64,000 bases of DNA from NCBI RefSeq assembly GCF_010389155.1, contig NC_057763.1:10106649-10170648 (forward strand), read 5' to 3'. Below the pieces are notes generated by a model. It was not told the DNA's origin, ran no database searches, and worked only from the letters and a program-made list of their open reading frames with translations. Both the position numbers and the translations under genes were made by a program. The DNA comes from Erigeron canadensis (Eukaryota > Streptophyta > Magnoliopsida > Asterales > Asteraceae). This document shows, one piece after another, positions 44,833 to 57,141 of this stretch. Positions within the stretch are counted from its first letter, which is position 1. Each line of letters begins with the position of its first letter.

Positions 44833-45068
44833 ATGCGGTGCATGAGCCTTTCATGCGGTGCATATCTGCTAAGTTTTGAAAATTGATTTCTAAAGGGAGC
44901 CCGATATGCGGCGCATGGACTTTTCATGCGGCGTATATTTTTTGTGCTCAAAATATTGGAAGTTTCTGTGACAAATTTACGTGAATATGCGGCGTATACT
45001 TATTCCATGTGGCGCATAAATGCCTAGTTATGGATTTATGCGGCGCATGAGTCTTCCATGAGGCGCAT
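44833..45068. repeat. Four pairs of 11-bp palindromes at 20-bp pitch in LTR A
   Basis: ATGCGGYGCAT-type palindromes start at 44833/44853, 44906/44926, 44987/45007 and 45038/45058. Each pair is spaced exactly 20 bp start to start, with a 9-bp spacer of similar composition. Confidence 0.9.
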
Positions 45069-46562
45069 AAAAAGGTCCATTCTGGTACCTAAGTTTTATT
45101 TAGCTCATAAACCGATCTTATACTTATTCTAGGTTGTCAGGAGCACTTAGCAAGCACTATAAGATACTTTTAACTCGTTGGTAAGTTGTACCAAGGTAAG
45201 ATACACTACTTTGACACGTTGAGGGTTTAACAAAAACATGGTTTTCATATAATAACTTCTCAATTGATATCTTGATTGCTTATGGGTGTGCGGGGTTACA
45301 CGGGAAGTGATATGGACTATGTAAATGACCATTGTGGCTTGAAATGCAGTCCCTATGATATGAGATGTGATGATATGCTATGAAATGTTATTTAATATCT
45401 TGAGATGTATTGAGTTGTGATCATATGTTGATGATAAATGAAATGTTCATGATTAAATGGCTTGTTCATCTAGTTCACTAGACTTATTAGGTTGCCATGA
45501 CATGTGCACGTTTAAGGGCCCAAACGTTAATATGAATGTCATAATTGTTTAGGTTATGTGGACACCTAAACTATATGTGATGTAAATCGAGCTCGTAAAT
45601 GATGTGAAAGTGTTAAACTTATATGTTGTTGCTCGGATGGCTCCTTGCAACATAATTAAGTGGTAGAGTATCTACGGGTGGCCTGATTACACACCAATGT
45701 CATTGAACATACTGACTACTCTTGAATTTGTTTGTCATTCCTTAACGACATTGATGTATAGTTATAAGGTTTGTTCATCTAGTCGGTTATGACTTAAGTC
45801 ACAATTATAAAGATGTTAAGATGATATATGTGAAGATGCAAAAGATGATTAGGCACATTTAGGATGAACCATCCTATGAGATTATTGTTGATGATATGTG
45901 CCTTAATGATTCAAAGGACTAAACTCGATTTTTTTTTTATTCAGAGGACTAAACTCGATTTTTTTTTAAAAGTAGTAAACTATTATTATTATTATTTTAC
46001 TAAGAATGTACTTAATTAATAATCTCGACAAACACATTCACAAAAACTCGTTAGAAAAGACAATACACAAAAATTAGAAATTTCGGCATGACTCGTTCAT
46101 AAAATCGTCGTCAAAACCTGTTACGGGTTATGAGTTTTCCAAAAATACATTTCAATGACAATCCAACACATTTCTAATACAAAATGACTCAATAGAAATA
46201 ACCAAAACTTCTCAATTCATACTATTGACATAGTCAATAATTATACCAAAATAATCTATGCATCATGAGCCAATAGTTCAAAGGGATCTCTACGGGTCCT
46301 ATCAATGTTACCATTTTCCGTATTTAGCTAAAGCAATCGATATCCATAAATCGACTTCAAACTTCAAACACTTATCCTGATTTCACTTCCAGAGCAACCT
46401 ATAAAAAGGGTAACAACTTAAAAGAATAAGTTTTTGCTTAGTGAGTACAATATACATTCATTATTAACAACAATATCATGTCACGTAAGTAACAAACACA
46501 TATAAGGATCCTTATACGATGACAAGCCCGTGAATTGTCATCCATGACTTGCCACCCACAAT

Positions 46563-46676
46563 GAGCAAAAGAGTCCAAGACTCCGCGGCTCACCATACAA
46601 CGAGCAAAAGAGTCCAAACTCCGCGGATCACCATAACATCAACAACGAGCAAAAGAGTCCAAGACTCCTCAGCTCA
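46563..46676. repeat. Short tandem repeat in LTR D (GAGCAAAAGAGTCCAA)
   Basis: Three imperfect units of GAGCAAAAGAGTCCAAGACTCCGC at roughly 40-50 bp spacing. Confidence 0.7.
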
Positions 46677-47009
46677 CATCAAATGCATTAAGTACTCACC
46701 TCCAACGCGACAACCAAATTCCAAGATGACCACAAGCATAATCTTATTGCTTTCCACCTAGCAACGATACATAAACACATAATTTGGTCATCTAACACAA
46801 TCATTACATACACAAGGCCAACAAGCCATAAGTTACTAGCTTTACTAGCATTACAACACCCGAACCCATCTTTTACAATCTCACTATATTCTCTAGTTGA
46901 CTCATTTCAAAATCTCATTTACATAATTCCATCTCTTTTATCATTATCATAATGTCAAACTTACATTGATCATAACAAAATTATAATTTTCATATTTGAC
47001 TAGGTTGCC

Positions 47010-47490
47010 TTCAAACGAGCATAACTCAAGTTCTACTCACTCTTTTTACTTGTTCCAGTGGCTAAATTTATATGACACATATACCTACATTTTATCTTTA
47101 GTGAAGAACATGTGAATTATCCTTCAAAGGTGACTTCTGGTCGTTTTAAAAACAAACACAATTGCTGTTGTCATTAATAAAACAACATTGACCTTACTGA
47201 CTTCAAATGACCATAACTTGAGTTCTACACCTTGTTGTGACCTCATTCCAGTGGCCACTTCAACTTAACACATTTAGGTATATTTTATCTTCGGGGACTA
47301 ACATAAAATTTGACCTGCGTAGGTGACATTTACTCGTTTTAAAAAGTGACACAGAATCATTTCTTACTGAAAATTCAGAATGACCACACTGACTTTAAAA
47401 TGTCATAACTCAAGTTCTACTCCACCTTTTAAACTCATTCCAGTGGCCACTTTGAGCTGGCACATACACCTACATTTTCTTTTTAGAACC
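47010..47490. repeat. ~180-bp tandem repeat, three units, in LTR D
   Basis: Units each contain CATAACTYRAGTTCTAC, CATTCCAGTGGCCACTT and an ACATTTTATCTT-like block, near 47020, 47210 and 47395. Divergence among them is substantial, so the amplification is old. Confidence 0.7.
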
Positions 47491-48640
47491 CACAACAGTG
47501 GAGTTTTACCCATGACAAGATCAGTAACCAAATCAGTCACATTTCAATTTTATTAACAATCATCAAAACTTTCTTGCAAGCCAACTAAAAACCCCTAATT
47601 TGGTTAAATTTCAAGAACCCTAACTTATATTATAGCAATTAACTCAATATGAGAAAAAAAAACCCCAATTTTCCCAATTCAATTTAATAGTAAGAACCCT
47701 AATTTTTACAATAATTAAAACTAAGATTAATAAGATAATTACCTTAATGTTTCAAGAACAAAAATCAAGACTTCAAGCCCTAATTTCTCCTCTTTCTTCC
47801 TTGAAATTTCAGCCACCACCACTAGGCATAAACCATAACCTTTAAATTTCATAGATGTTATAAAATTACTGTTATTATTAATCTTTGATGAAAACTTGAA
47901 TTGTTTGGAAGATTAAACTTGGAATTAGATTGAAGAATAAGAAAAATTGAGAAGAATTTAGAAGTGTTTTAAGAATTGGTTAATCACTCATGAGAGAGAT
48001 GGCTGGCCACATTTCCTTGTGCCACGTTCTATTTCAAATATTAAAGGTATTATAACTGCTAGCCAATAAGGTTCCGACTAATTTAACCCCGTATATCAAA
48101 ATAAAGTTATAAGAAAGTATTTTAATGTCAAAACTATAATCTAGGTTAATTTTCATTGGTGTTAAAAATTCGGGATGTTACAATGATGAAATACGATTTG
48201 CTATAATGTTTTGATTGGACAAATGATTTATTAATAATGTGTTATCTGACTTAGCTTATTCGTTAGCTAACACTTGCTTCTTGAAATGTGTTGTTCCCTC
48301 AGGATTAGCAAGATTATAATTTTTTATGAATAAAGAGCGAGGCATGGGTAGATTGCTTTGAGGATGGCTATAGTTTACCCTTATTGGCTGCTCATTTTGG
48401 ACATTTACTTTATGTTAAGATATTTATAACTTGTATTGACATTGTGATCGGTTGTTTAATGTTGGACAACCGATGGGTTTTCATTTGAATTATTTTGATG
48501 ATATTTCTAGTAACACCAAGTAATAAATGAATAAAACAGATTCTGGTTGGTTTGAACTTTTAAAGTTTACTTCTGCTCTCTTTTAACGCCGTCAGGCAAA
48601 AATTTTTGAAATCCATCATTTTCAAACGACAGGTGTTACA

Positions 48641-49032
48641 GTTTCTACAAAACTATAAATTAATAATTAAAAAAATATATTTTAACTTTTAACTTTGTAA
48701 ACATTGTGTAGTAAAAATATATTTTTAGTAAAAAAAATTTTCTTGTTCAATTAGAAACTTTATATTAAGTTTATCTTTAAATCTTTTCATTTAAGTTAAC
48801 AGTTGAAGTGTTTGTCCTTCCGTATTTCTAACCATGTTTAATGTACATAAAGAATAAATGTGTCTTGAAACTTGTTTTTATATATTATTTTTTTGTAATT
48901 TAAGGGTCATATGTTAAAACTCGTTAAATTAATAAATTATGAATTTGTCGATATGATAATATTACGTTAAATTAATAAAATATCATAGTTTCAACATTAT
49001 TAATTTGTAGAGGTTATCTGTAAAAATCAATA
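48641..49032. other. AT-rich intergenic sequence with a short inverted-repeat element
   Basis: The stretch 48917-49014 has weak inverted ends (AAACTCGTTAAATTAATAA and TTATTAATTTGTAGAGGTT) and resembles the element at 57142-57242. No gene. Confidence 0.4.
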
Positions 49033-49040
49033 ATTATCAG

Positions 49041-49866
49041 CAGTGGCGGAACTTGAATGTTTTCTTTGGGAGGGCCAAAATCAATTGACATGTAAAATTG
49101 TTTATAAAGATTTACTTGAAATCGTGAGAATTCTGACAAGTTTGCTTAGTTGAGAGCAACTAACCGCGCGTAGCGGCGGTGAGATGGTGGGGTGATAGGT
49201 CATAAAGTGTGATAGGTCATAGAGTGTGATAGTCAAATGCCTTAACCGTATGGGCTCCTCCCTCGGATTTAAAAATTTGTCGAAAATATATCAAATGACA
49301 TCTCTAATGAAAGAGCATGAAATTTTAATAACACCCATATAGTTTTTATAATCTATCGATGTACGGTTTTTGAGATAAAAGATTTTGAATAAATTGGAAG
49401 AATAAATGATTTTTGGAGGGGAGAGGAAAAAAATGATTGATTGATATTTAAGGAGAGAGAAAGGGTAATATAGTTATTTTAGATAAATATTGAATAGATA
49501 GGGGGCATTTTGGAAAAGTAAATATTGAAATTTAAAATTTAAACATGGGGAATTTGCTTTATAATATAGTATAAATATCTATGTTAATGTTTATTACACT
49601 AAAATGAATAAAACAATAGAAGTTCCAACAAAAAATTATCAAGTGATAGATGACAAGGAGGATTTTTAAAATTAAAAGATGTTGGGCTGCTAAAGGAAAA
49701 CCCCCGTCAACTACACCTCAAAAAGTTTACATGGAGAACTCTGACCGACTAATCTAACATATTTATTTGGTTTTAAATTAAGAATAATAATTATATATAT
49801 ACCATTACAAAACTAGAAGTTTGGGGGGTGGGAACCCTTCCCTGCCCCAATGATGTTCCGCCTGTG
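49041..49866. mobile_element. hAT-type MITE with 8-bp TSD, carrying a nested Helitron
   Basis: Ends CAGTGGCGGAAC and GTTCCGCCTGTG are inverted with 10 of 12 matches, flanked by ATTATCAG at 49033-49040 and 49867-49874, a perfect 8-bp TSD diagnostic of hAT elements. Without the nested Helitron it is about 0.4 kb. No transposase. Confidence 0.85.
49146..49575 (-). mobile_element. Small non-autonomous Helitron inside the hAT MITE
   Basis: On the minus strand the 5' end reads TTTATACTATATTATAAAGC, one base from the common plant Helitron start TCTATACTATATTATAAAG, preceded by A. The 3' part has the GC hairpin CCGCCGCTACGCGCGG. The exact 3' end is unclear: TTAG at 49163-49160 (mutated CTAG) or CTAA at 49149-49146. 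Confidence 0.55.
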
Positions 49867-49874
49867 ATTATCAG

Positions 49875-50455
49875 TAGAATTAAGAGCAACGAAGGCTAGA
49901 GATAAAGACGATTTACGTGTAAATATAGGTTTTGAGAGATTTGAGAATACGCATGGTGTTGTTATAAATAATTTTGTTTACGGGTGTTTAAATTAATACT
50001 CGTATATAGACACATCCAAAATATCTATAAAAACAACATAATAACACAAAATTATTTTATTAATTTCTTTAATCTTGTAAGTGAATAATTTCCAATAATT
50101 ATAAAACAACCTCTTAAAATCATTTTTGAAAAAACCATAAGCCTTGAATGAAAAGCAAGGTTGAATTTTAACCTTTAAATTACTTTGATTACATCATTTA
50201 CCTTTTACAAATAAATTTACTAAATTATTTAATTAAATACTAGATTATTAAATAATAAATTACATTCTATATTTACATATGATAATATTAAATGATTGTA
50301 TGTGTTGATGACTAATTAAAGCCAAAAACACTATTGGTTGAGTTCTAGTTAATGGTTCTTTTTAAGTTTTTAATAGGTTTATGTTGACGTCTTTAATATC
50401 GTACTCCAAACAAAAATTTTGTATATCGTATACTACATTATGACCCATGCGATGC
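49875..50455. other. AT-rich intergenic sequence
   Basis: No gene or recognised repeat. Confidence 0.4.
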
Positions 50456-51523
50456 ATGGTTGTAACATCCTAAACTTTTATTTAACGGTTGACTTAAGTC
50501 AACACTTTGTGTCCTTTAAGTCTCTAGGAGATTTATGGATTATATGTGTTTAATGTGCTATATGTGTAAGGATTTAGTGCCTTAATGATTGATGTAATTA
50601 CGTGTTTAAGGTATATCTTAAATGCTTTAGAGGTGCTTGAAGTGTTTAATGTGTTGTAAGTATTCCCAATAGGTGATTTTAGCCTTATATGAGCAATAAA
50701 GAAGTCTAGGGACTAGTTTTGACATAGGTGAAAACATTAAAACGGGATTAGGGTTTAATTAGACCCTAATTACAATCCAAAATCAGTTTCTTCTTCTTCC
50801 TTCTCAAGCCCTAACTGCCCCCCTTTCTCTTGAGCAATTCCTAGTGTTATTCTTGCGATTTCAGGTGGATTTATGATGAATTGATGCACGTATTTGATCC
50901 GTTAATCATCCTCCAAGGTATAGATGGTAATCCTTGATTATTATCACTTATTTTCATCCTTATAATCCGTTCATACCTGGACCTATTGAGTAATGGTTTA
51001 TTGAAATCATTTTGTAGTTAGATTTGACGATTTCGGGACATTCGGTGATTATTATTGAAATCATTTGGTATCTTGAGATTTCCTACAAGTATGAAATCAT
51101 TGTTAATGTCACTTTGATTTTCAAATAGGACCAACATAGGATTCACATCTGGTCTTAAGTTTTGATTTGGATTCCATTGTGTTTGTGAGTCGATTTAGGC
51201 CATTTCGGGTGTCAAATCGATAGTATAATGCGTGTAATGAATCCATAAATTAATTTGATTATTTCATAATAACAATTGAATCATATTTAGGTATATAAGA
51301 ACTGTAAAGTTCGTGGTGATTTCCCATGGTTGTCTGATGGTCGAAATTGCTTTCAAAACGACAAGGATTTTTGAGGCCTGAACTGTTCTCATATTGCAAA
51401 AATCATATCTTTCAGATATGAATGAGTTATGAGATTAACCTTACATTTTTGAAAAGGTCTTTAAGTCTTCTACATTTGTTATGAACTGAGTTTTCTCTCA
51501 TTTGGTCGTCTTGTATGCTAAAA

Positions 51524-51650
51524 GTAGTCTACAAAACTCAAAGTAGTCAAAAGATGAAAGTATTCTATAAAAAGAGTCAGGTAGTCTACAAATGAGTCAA
51601 ATAGTCTACAGAAAAGTATAGTAGTCTAGAATAGATGAAAGTAGTCGACA
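51524..51650. repeat. GTAGTCTAC palindrome array at ~20-bp pitch in LTR B
   Basis: GTAGTC-type units start at 51524, 51543, 51560, 51581, 51601, 51621 and 51641; the last four intervals are 21, 20, 20 and 20 bp. GTAGTCTAC is a 9-bp odd palindrome. Confidence 0.85.
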
Positions 51651-51949
51651 GAGACTATTATACGACACATATATAGACTGCAGGTCGTTTAGCCTAGTTT
51701 ATACTCGTTAATTGGTCCTGTGTTTATTATAGGTGGTCGGGAATACTTGCAAAGCTCGGTAACTTATGTTATCATTTGTTGTGTGCTTCTCGAGGTAAGA
51801 TACACAACTTTGTCACGCTGAGGGTTTAACAAAACATAGTTTTCATATATTAACTTCCCCAAATGGTATCTTGTTTTGCTTATGGGTAATCGGGATTACA
51901 CGGGAGGTGATATGGGCTATGTAGATGCATATTGAAGCCTGAAATGCTA

Positions 51950-52370
51950 CCCCTATGATATGAAATGTTATGACATGCGATGATATGATATGTAATGTTA
52001 TGAAATGCTTTGATATGTTATGAAATACGATACATGATGATCTATGATATGTAACGTTATGAAATGCCTTTAGATGTTATGAAATACGAAATGTGATGAT
52101 CTATGATATGCAATGATTAAGTATATGCATCGATATACGACTTATGATGACCTATGATATGCAATCACCTATAATGTGTAATAATATATGACATGAAATG
52201 ATAGGTGAATGTATACGATATGTAATAACGCTTAATTTGTATACGTGCATGTGTAAATGTGGTTATGATGTGTAACGAAATGTTAATGATGATGATGCTT
52301 ATGATGTTGTCATGATGTTAACGTTCATGCTATGCGATGAAATGATTTGTGATGATTATAAGGGCGTGCA
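51950..52370. repeat. Degenerate ATGATATG/GAAATG minisatellite in LTR B
   Basis: Purine-pyrimidine repeats such as GATATGAAATGTTATG recur irregularly. Shorter versions occur in A (45355-45400) and C (54185-54250, 54740-54800). Confidence 0.7.
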
Positions 52371-52801
52371 CTGTATGTGATATGTGATGAATTCATGGCT
52401 TGTACACCTAGCACACACTAGACTTACTAGGTATGTCATGACACATGCATGTTTAAGGGCCCAAACGTAAAAGTGATAAACTGTAGTTTAGGTAACGTGA
52501 ACACCTAAAGTAACTATAAAGTGTTAACTCGAGCAAAGTGTAAAGAAAGTGTTAAGCTTAACTCGCATTAGCTCCTTGTGAGCTAGTGTGCCAAGTGGTC
52601 GCTTGAGTGGCTCCTTGCGACGAAGAGTATGTTTTTGAGTATTTCTGGGTGGAGTAACTCGCCACTAAATGCACAAAGGCATAAACGGTGTACTCCTGGA
52701 TTGACTATGTCTTTCCTTAACGACGTTGATGGACCGCCGGCAGGCAATACCCATCATGTCGGGTGTGAGGTTCTCTGTCAGGTCATAGGACCGCATACAC
52801 A

Positions 52802-55263
52802 TAACCTGTAACATCCCAAACTTTTTATTTAACGGTTGACTTGAGTCGTTAAGTCAACATTACGTGTCCGTTAAGCCTATAAATGATTTAATGACTATAT
52901 GGGTTTAATGTGTTATATGTGTCAGGCTTTAGTGCCTTAATAATTAATGTGCTAAAGTGCTTAAGATATGTTTTATATGCCTTTTGATGTGCTTAAAGTG
53001 TTTAATGTGTTATAAGTATTCCCAATAGGTGTTTTGAGCTAAATAGGAGCCATAAGGAAGCCTAAGGACTAGTTTTGACATAGGTGGAAACTAAAAAACG
53101 GGATTAGGGTCTTGGAGCATGTCATTAGCTTCTAATTACTCATATTATCCTTTTCTCTTTGAGCCCTAACCATTCCCCATTGCCATAATCAATTCCTTGT
53201 TCGATTTCATCTTCGTTTGGTTGATTCGAGAGTGTTTTGATCAAGTTTTACATTCTCTTTATAATCTCCAGGTATCTCAGGTATAATAACATTGATTTCA
53301 TGTCCTTTCAATCCCTTGATTCAATTCATAATTGATCTAGGTCTTTAGAGGGTTGATTGGAGTCAAAACCGTGAGTTTTAATCGATTCGGTAACCTAAAA
53401 CGATTGTTGTTGTGTTGCAAATCAATTGGATGTTAAGGGTTGTTTTCATGACATCATTAGAGTCTTAAAATGATGAATTTTGAGGGTTAAAAGTCGTTCA
53501 TAAGGTTTGGGGTCGTTTGGGTGTGTTTGGTTAAGTTTTGGAGGTTAAACAATGAGGTTTGTGCAGAATCGGGGCTAGCTGCGGCGCAACTGGAAAACAG
53601 TGACACATAGCTGCGTCGCAAGACGCAACTTGGTAGTTGCGACACAATAGCGACGGAATTTTCAAATGGCCATAACTTTTGAACCGTAACTCCGTTTTTA
53701 ACAAATAAGCTATCCACGGAATCTTAAGAGAGTCTACTTTCTAATGGTTATGTTTTTAAAAGATGATTGTGATGTCAAGTTTCCAGAAAGGTTAATTTAG
53801 TGAGTGAATGTCGAGTTTCGTCGAGTTATGTAAGCTTTAAAGTATTAATCGAATGTCTGATGCATCAAGCCTTGTCATGGGTCATGTTTATAGATACTTA
53901 GGCTTGATTCATGAACAAAAGTAAGTAGGTACTTGTTTACCTTATTATATCGTTTAATGATTATAGGTAGTCGGGAATACTTGCAAAGCTCGGTAACTTA
54001 CGTTATCATTTTGTATGCTTCTAAGAGGTAAGATACACTACTTTGACATGCTGAGGGTTCAACAAAAGATGGTTTTCTTATAATAACTTCCATTTGATAT
54101 CTTGATCGTTTATGGGTAATCGAGATACGCGGGAGGTTATATGGGCTATGCAAATGATCAATGAGGCCTGAAATGCAGTCCCAATGATATGTGATGTGGT
54201 CTTATGAAATGAAATGCAATGTCTTATGATGAATTGATTTATGACACTTGTTGATGAGTATTGAAATGTGCATGTTTGTATGGCTTGTTCATCTAGTTCA
54301 CTAGACTCTTTAAGTTGCCATGTCACGTGCACGTCTAAGGGCCCAAACGTAAAGATGTATATATGTGATGATTGTTTAGGTTGTGTAAACACCTAAACTA
54401 TATGTGATGTGAAATCAAGCTCGTAAATTTAACGTGAAAGTGTTAAGCTTAACCCGTACTTGCCCTAGCCCGGTTAAGTGCATTGATGTGGTTGCTCGGG
54501 TGGCTCCTTGCAACGAGGTATAACGTGAAGAGTAATACGGGAGGTCTTACCAGCCCCATTGTCATTGAACATACGGATTACTCCTGGAATTGGCTTGCCA
54601 TTCCTTAACGACATCGACGGACAACCGTAAGGTGTGTTCATCTAGTCGGGTGTAACTTATGTTACACTTAAGTAATGTTATGATGTAATGTGCAACGACG
54701 TTAAAAATGATTAGGCACAATTAGGGTGACCTATTCTATATGAAAGATGATGAATGAGATGATATGAGATGATATGTGATGATATGTAATGATACGTGTT
54801 CTAATGATGCAAAACGATCTATATAACATTTTAATTGGACAAATGCTTTCTAAAACTTGTGTATTCTTAGTTAGCTAATTCATTAGCTAACACTTGTTTC
54901 TTTAAATGTGTTGTTCCTTCAGGTTTAGCAAGTTAAAGATCGTTGATGAATAAGAGAGAGGCATGGGTAGATAGCTTATGAAGATGACTCTAGTTTACCC
55001 ATAGTTGCTACTCCTTTTAGACATTAAATTATGTTTTGCAATTTTCAGATTTGTAATGCCTTGTGATCGGTTGCTTTATGTTGGGCAATCGATGGGTTTC
55101 CATTTAGACATATTCTATGATATGATGAGTAACACCTTTTGAATGAATAAACCAAACTGAATTTTCTGGTTTGGAGCATAAAACCTTTTTTCCGCTTTCT
55201 TTAACGCCGTTAGGCGAAAATTTTTGGAAATCCATATTTTTAAATGTTGGGTGTTACATAACC
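52802..55263 (+). mobile_element. Gypsy solo LTR C with TSD TAACC, nested in LTR B
   Basis: TGTAACATCCC at 52807 to GGGTGTTACA at 55258, flanked by TAACC at 52802-52806 and 55259-55263. 2,452 bp, same family as its host LTR B, no internal region. Confidence 0.92.
53580..53657. repeat. TGCGNCGCA palindrome cluster in LTR C
   Basis: TGCGGCGCA at 53580-53588 and TGCGTCGCA at 53612-53620, with decayed related copies at 53638 and 53649. TGCGGCGCA is also the core of the LTR A palindromes. Confidence 0.65.
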
Positions 55264-55909
55264 CCCACCTTCCATGTGATAGGTGACGAATGTCACCAAA
55301 AGTGAAAAGTGTAAAAGTGTAAAAGTGAAAAGTGAAAGTGAAGGATGTTAGGCACAATTAGGATTGTAAATCCTATAATAATCAATGTTATGTGATATGT
55401 GAAATGTAACATGAGATGACGATGTGCTATGATTTGTGTTTTAATGATTATAATGGATTTATTTTAAAGATTGAAAGGGGCAAATGTTTTGTAATCTATG
55501 TGTTATCTTACTTAGCTAATTTATTAGCTAACACTTGCTATTTTAAAATGTGTTGTGCCCTCAGGTTCAACAAATTTGAGCAGGTAGATGTGAGAAGATA
55601 CAAAGCTTAGGTAGATGATGTTGAAGTTGACCTTAGTTCACCTTTATTGGCCTCATTTGTTAGACATTCATTCTTATTTCTAGATGATACGCCATTGTCA
55701 TTATGTTGAATCAATTGACATTTATGTTGGTGCTGTTATGGATTTCCTGTTAGCGTTGTCATGATACATATTAGTGACACCATGCTTTAATAAATCACAA
55801 TTCCGGTAGGAATTGTAAACGTTTTTATTTAATGCTTCTGCTATGTTTTGACGCCATTTGGAGAAATTTTTAGAAATCCATATTTTTAAACGACAGGTGT
55901 TACAATGGT

Positions 55910-56505
55910 AAAATACACATTACATAAATGGATTATAAATATAATATTTTTAAGTCATATTCAAGTTCCTTAAAAACAATGATTAACATATATACGTCAA
56001 GAGTATAAATTTATTTACGTTAACAATAATCTAAATATCAATTTTAATAATATAGTTTTTTTTAATTTAAATTATTAATCTAAACCTTATTGCAATTTAA
56101 TTGTATAAAAAACTTAACTATATTAATTTTGAAACAGAATTAAAATATTAAATATTCTAAAAGATTACCATATTTAATATATTAAATATTTTTATAAGGT
56201 TATAACTAACCTTTGCAATCTATATATTTAGATTTACTTGTAGAGTACTTTTAAATATTATTATATTTTAAGTAATAACATACACTTTAGATATTAATTA
56301 ATGGGTGATAAAAAAAATTTAATTGACGATGATTAGGATATTATTTGGAATATAATTCGAGAAAAAATAATTGAAAATATATAGAAAACTGACACGTATG
56401 CAAAATGCTCAGCTGTTATGATAGTAGGATAGCCATATATGTTTTGAACTATCCTCTCTTAGTTATAGATAGAGACGTATTAGCTTTAATAGAGTCCCTG
56501 CCATA
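55910..56505. other. Very AT-rich intergenic sequence
   Basis: No gene or element recognised. Confidence 0.4.
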
Positions 56506-56973
56506 ATAGCCCTTTACATGTTTAATAAAAATATTAATTATTTATTTAAAGAATAAAAATTATCTCTTATATAATATTACAAATAAAAAGACTTTTTTAT
56601 TTAGTTGATTTATTGACTATATATTTATTGTGTTAGTTGAATTATTAGATTTATATCAAGTTATAATATTTTAAAAACAAATACTACATCAATTATCATT
56701 CGAAATAAATGATTAATTAACTCGGGTTTAACCCGGACATATTAATTAAAATTTTAAAATTATAAAATGTATTAATAAAATTTTATGTAATGTTTATTCT
56801 TAACACATTATAACTTGATATAAATCTAATAATTCAACTAACACAATAATTATATAGTAGTTATTAAATCAACTAAATAAAAAAAACATTTTATTTGTAA
56901 TATTATATAAGAGATAATTTTTATTCTTTAAATAAATGATTAATGTTTTTATTAAACATGTAAAAGGCTATTT
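56506..56973. mobile_element. Foldback-type MITE with ~170-bp inverted arms
   Basis: The left arm starts AATAGCCCTTTACATG at 56506 and the right arm ends CATGTAAAAGGCTATTT at 56973. Inside, both arms share the inverted blocks for TTAATAAAAATATTAAT, AGAGATAATTTTTATTC and ATTATAACTTGATATAAATC. Spacer about 120 bp. No ORF and no clear TSD, so the superfamily is unresolved. Confidence 0.75.
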
Positions 56974-57141
56974 CTATTTTATTTATATATGACATCATAA
57001 TTAAATAAAAGTTTTTCAGGGTGAAATATGGATTTGCCACATCAAAAATTTTCTAAGAATACTTATAAGAAAAAATTTTATTTTATTATATATAGAGATA
57101 GGCAAACTATAATAAATAATGTACAAATTTGATATACAATA

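Larger units (their letters stand above)
45911..48182 (-). mobile_element. Gypsy-type LTR D inserted in LTR A (TSD ATGAT)
   Basis: The right end GGGATGTTACA at 48182 is followed by ATGAT, and ATGAT also precedes the left end (45906-45910). Removing 45911-48187 restores the sequence seen in LTR C (CTAATGATGCAAAACG against TTAATGATGAAATACG). The left edge starts TC, not TG, so it is mutated or slightly truncated. Minus orientation: the minus strand has GTACTCACTAAGC near 46440. It starts with a 35-bp direct duplication with T-runs (45911-45970). No coding sequence. Confidence 0.7.
44081..48640 (+). mobile_element. Gypsy LTR A, interrupted by LTR D
   Basis: TGTAACATCCCAAAC at 44081 to GACAGGTGTTACA at 48640; same family as LTRs B and C (shared GGTAAGATACACTACTTTG block, AACGCCGT end). 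Split by D at 45910/48188, giving about 2.28 kb of own sequence. No PBS, PPT or coding part, so probably a solo LTR. Flanks GAGTC and GTTTC match at only three of five bases, so the TSD is unproven. Confidence 0.75.
50456..55909 (+). mobile_element. Gypsy solo LTR B with TSD ATGGT, interrupted by LTR C
   Basis: TGTAACATCC at 50461 to GACAGGTGTTACA at 55904, flanked by ATGGT at 50456-50460 and 55905-55909. Own sequence about 3.0 kb. No internal region, PBS or PPT, so a solo LTR. Split by C at 52806/55264. Includes an ATGATATG-rich degenerate minisatellite at 51950-52370 and a palindrome array at 51524-51650. Confidence 0.9.

Noticed and set aside
44076..48645. GAGTC/GTTTC as a TSD of LTR A
   Set aside because: Only three of five bases match, so I do not count it as proof of a solo insertion.
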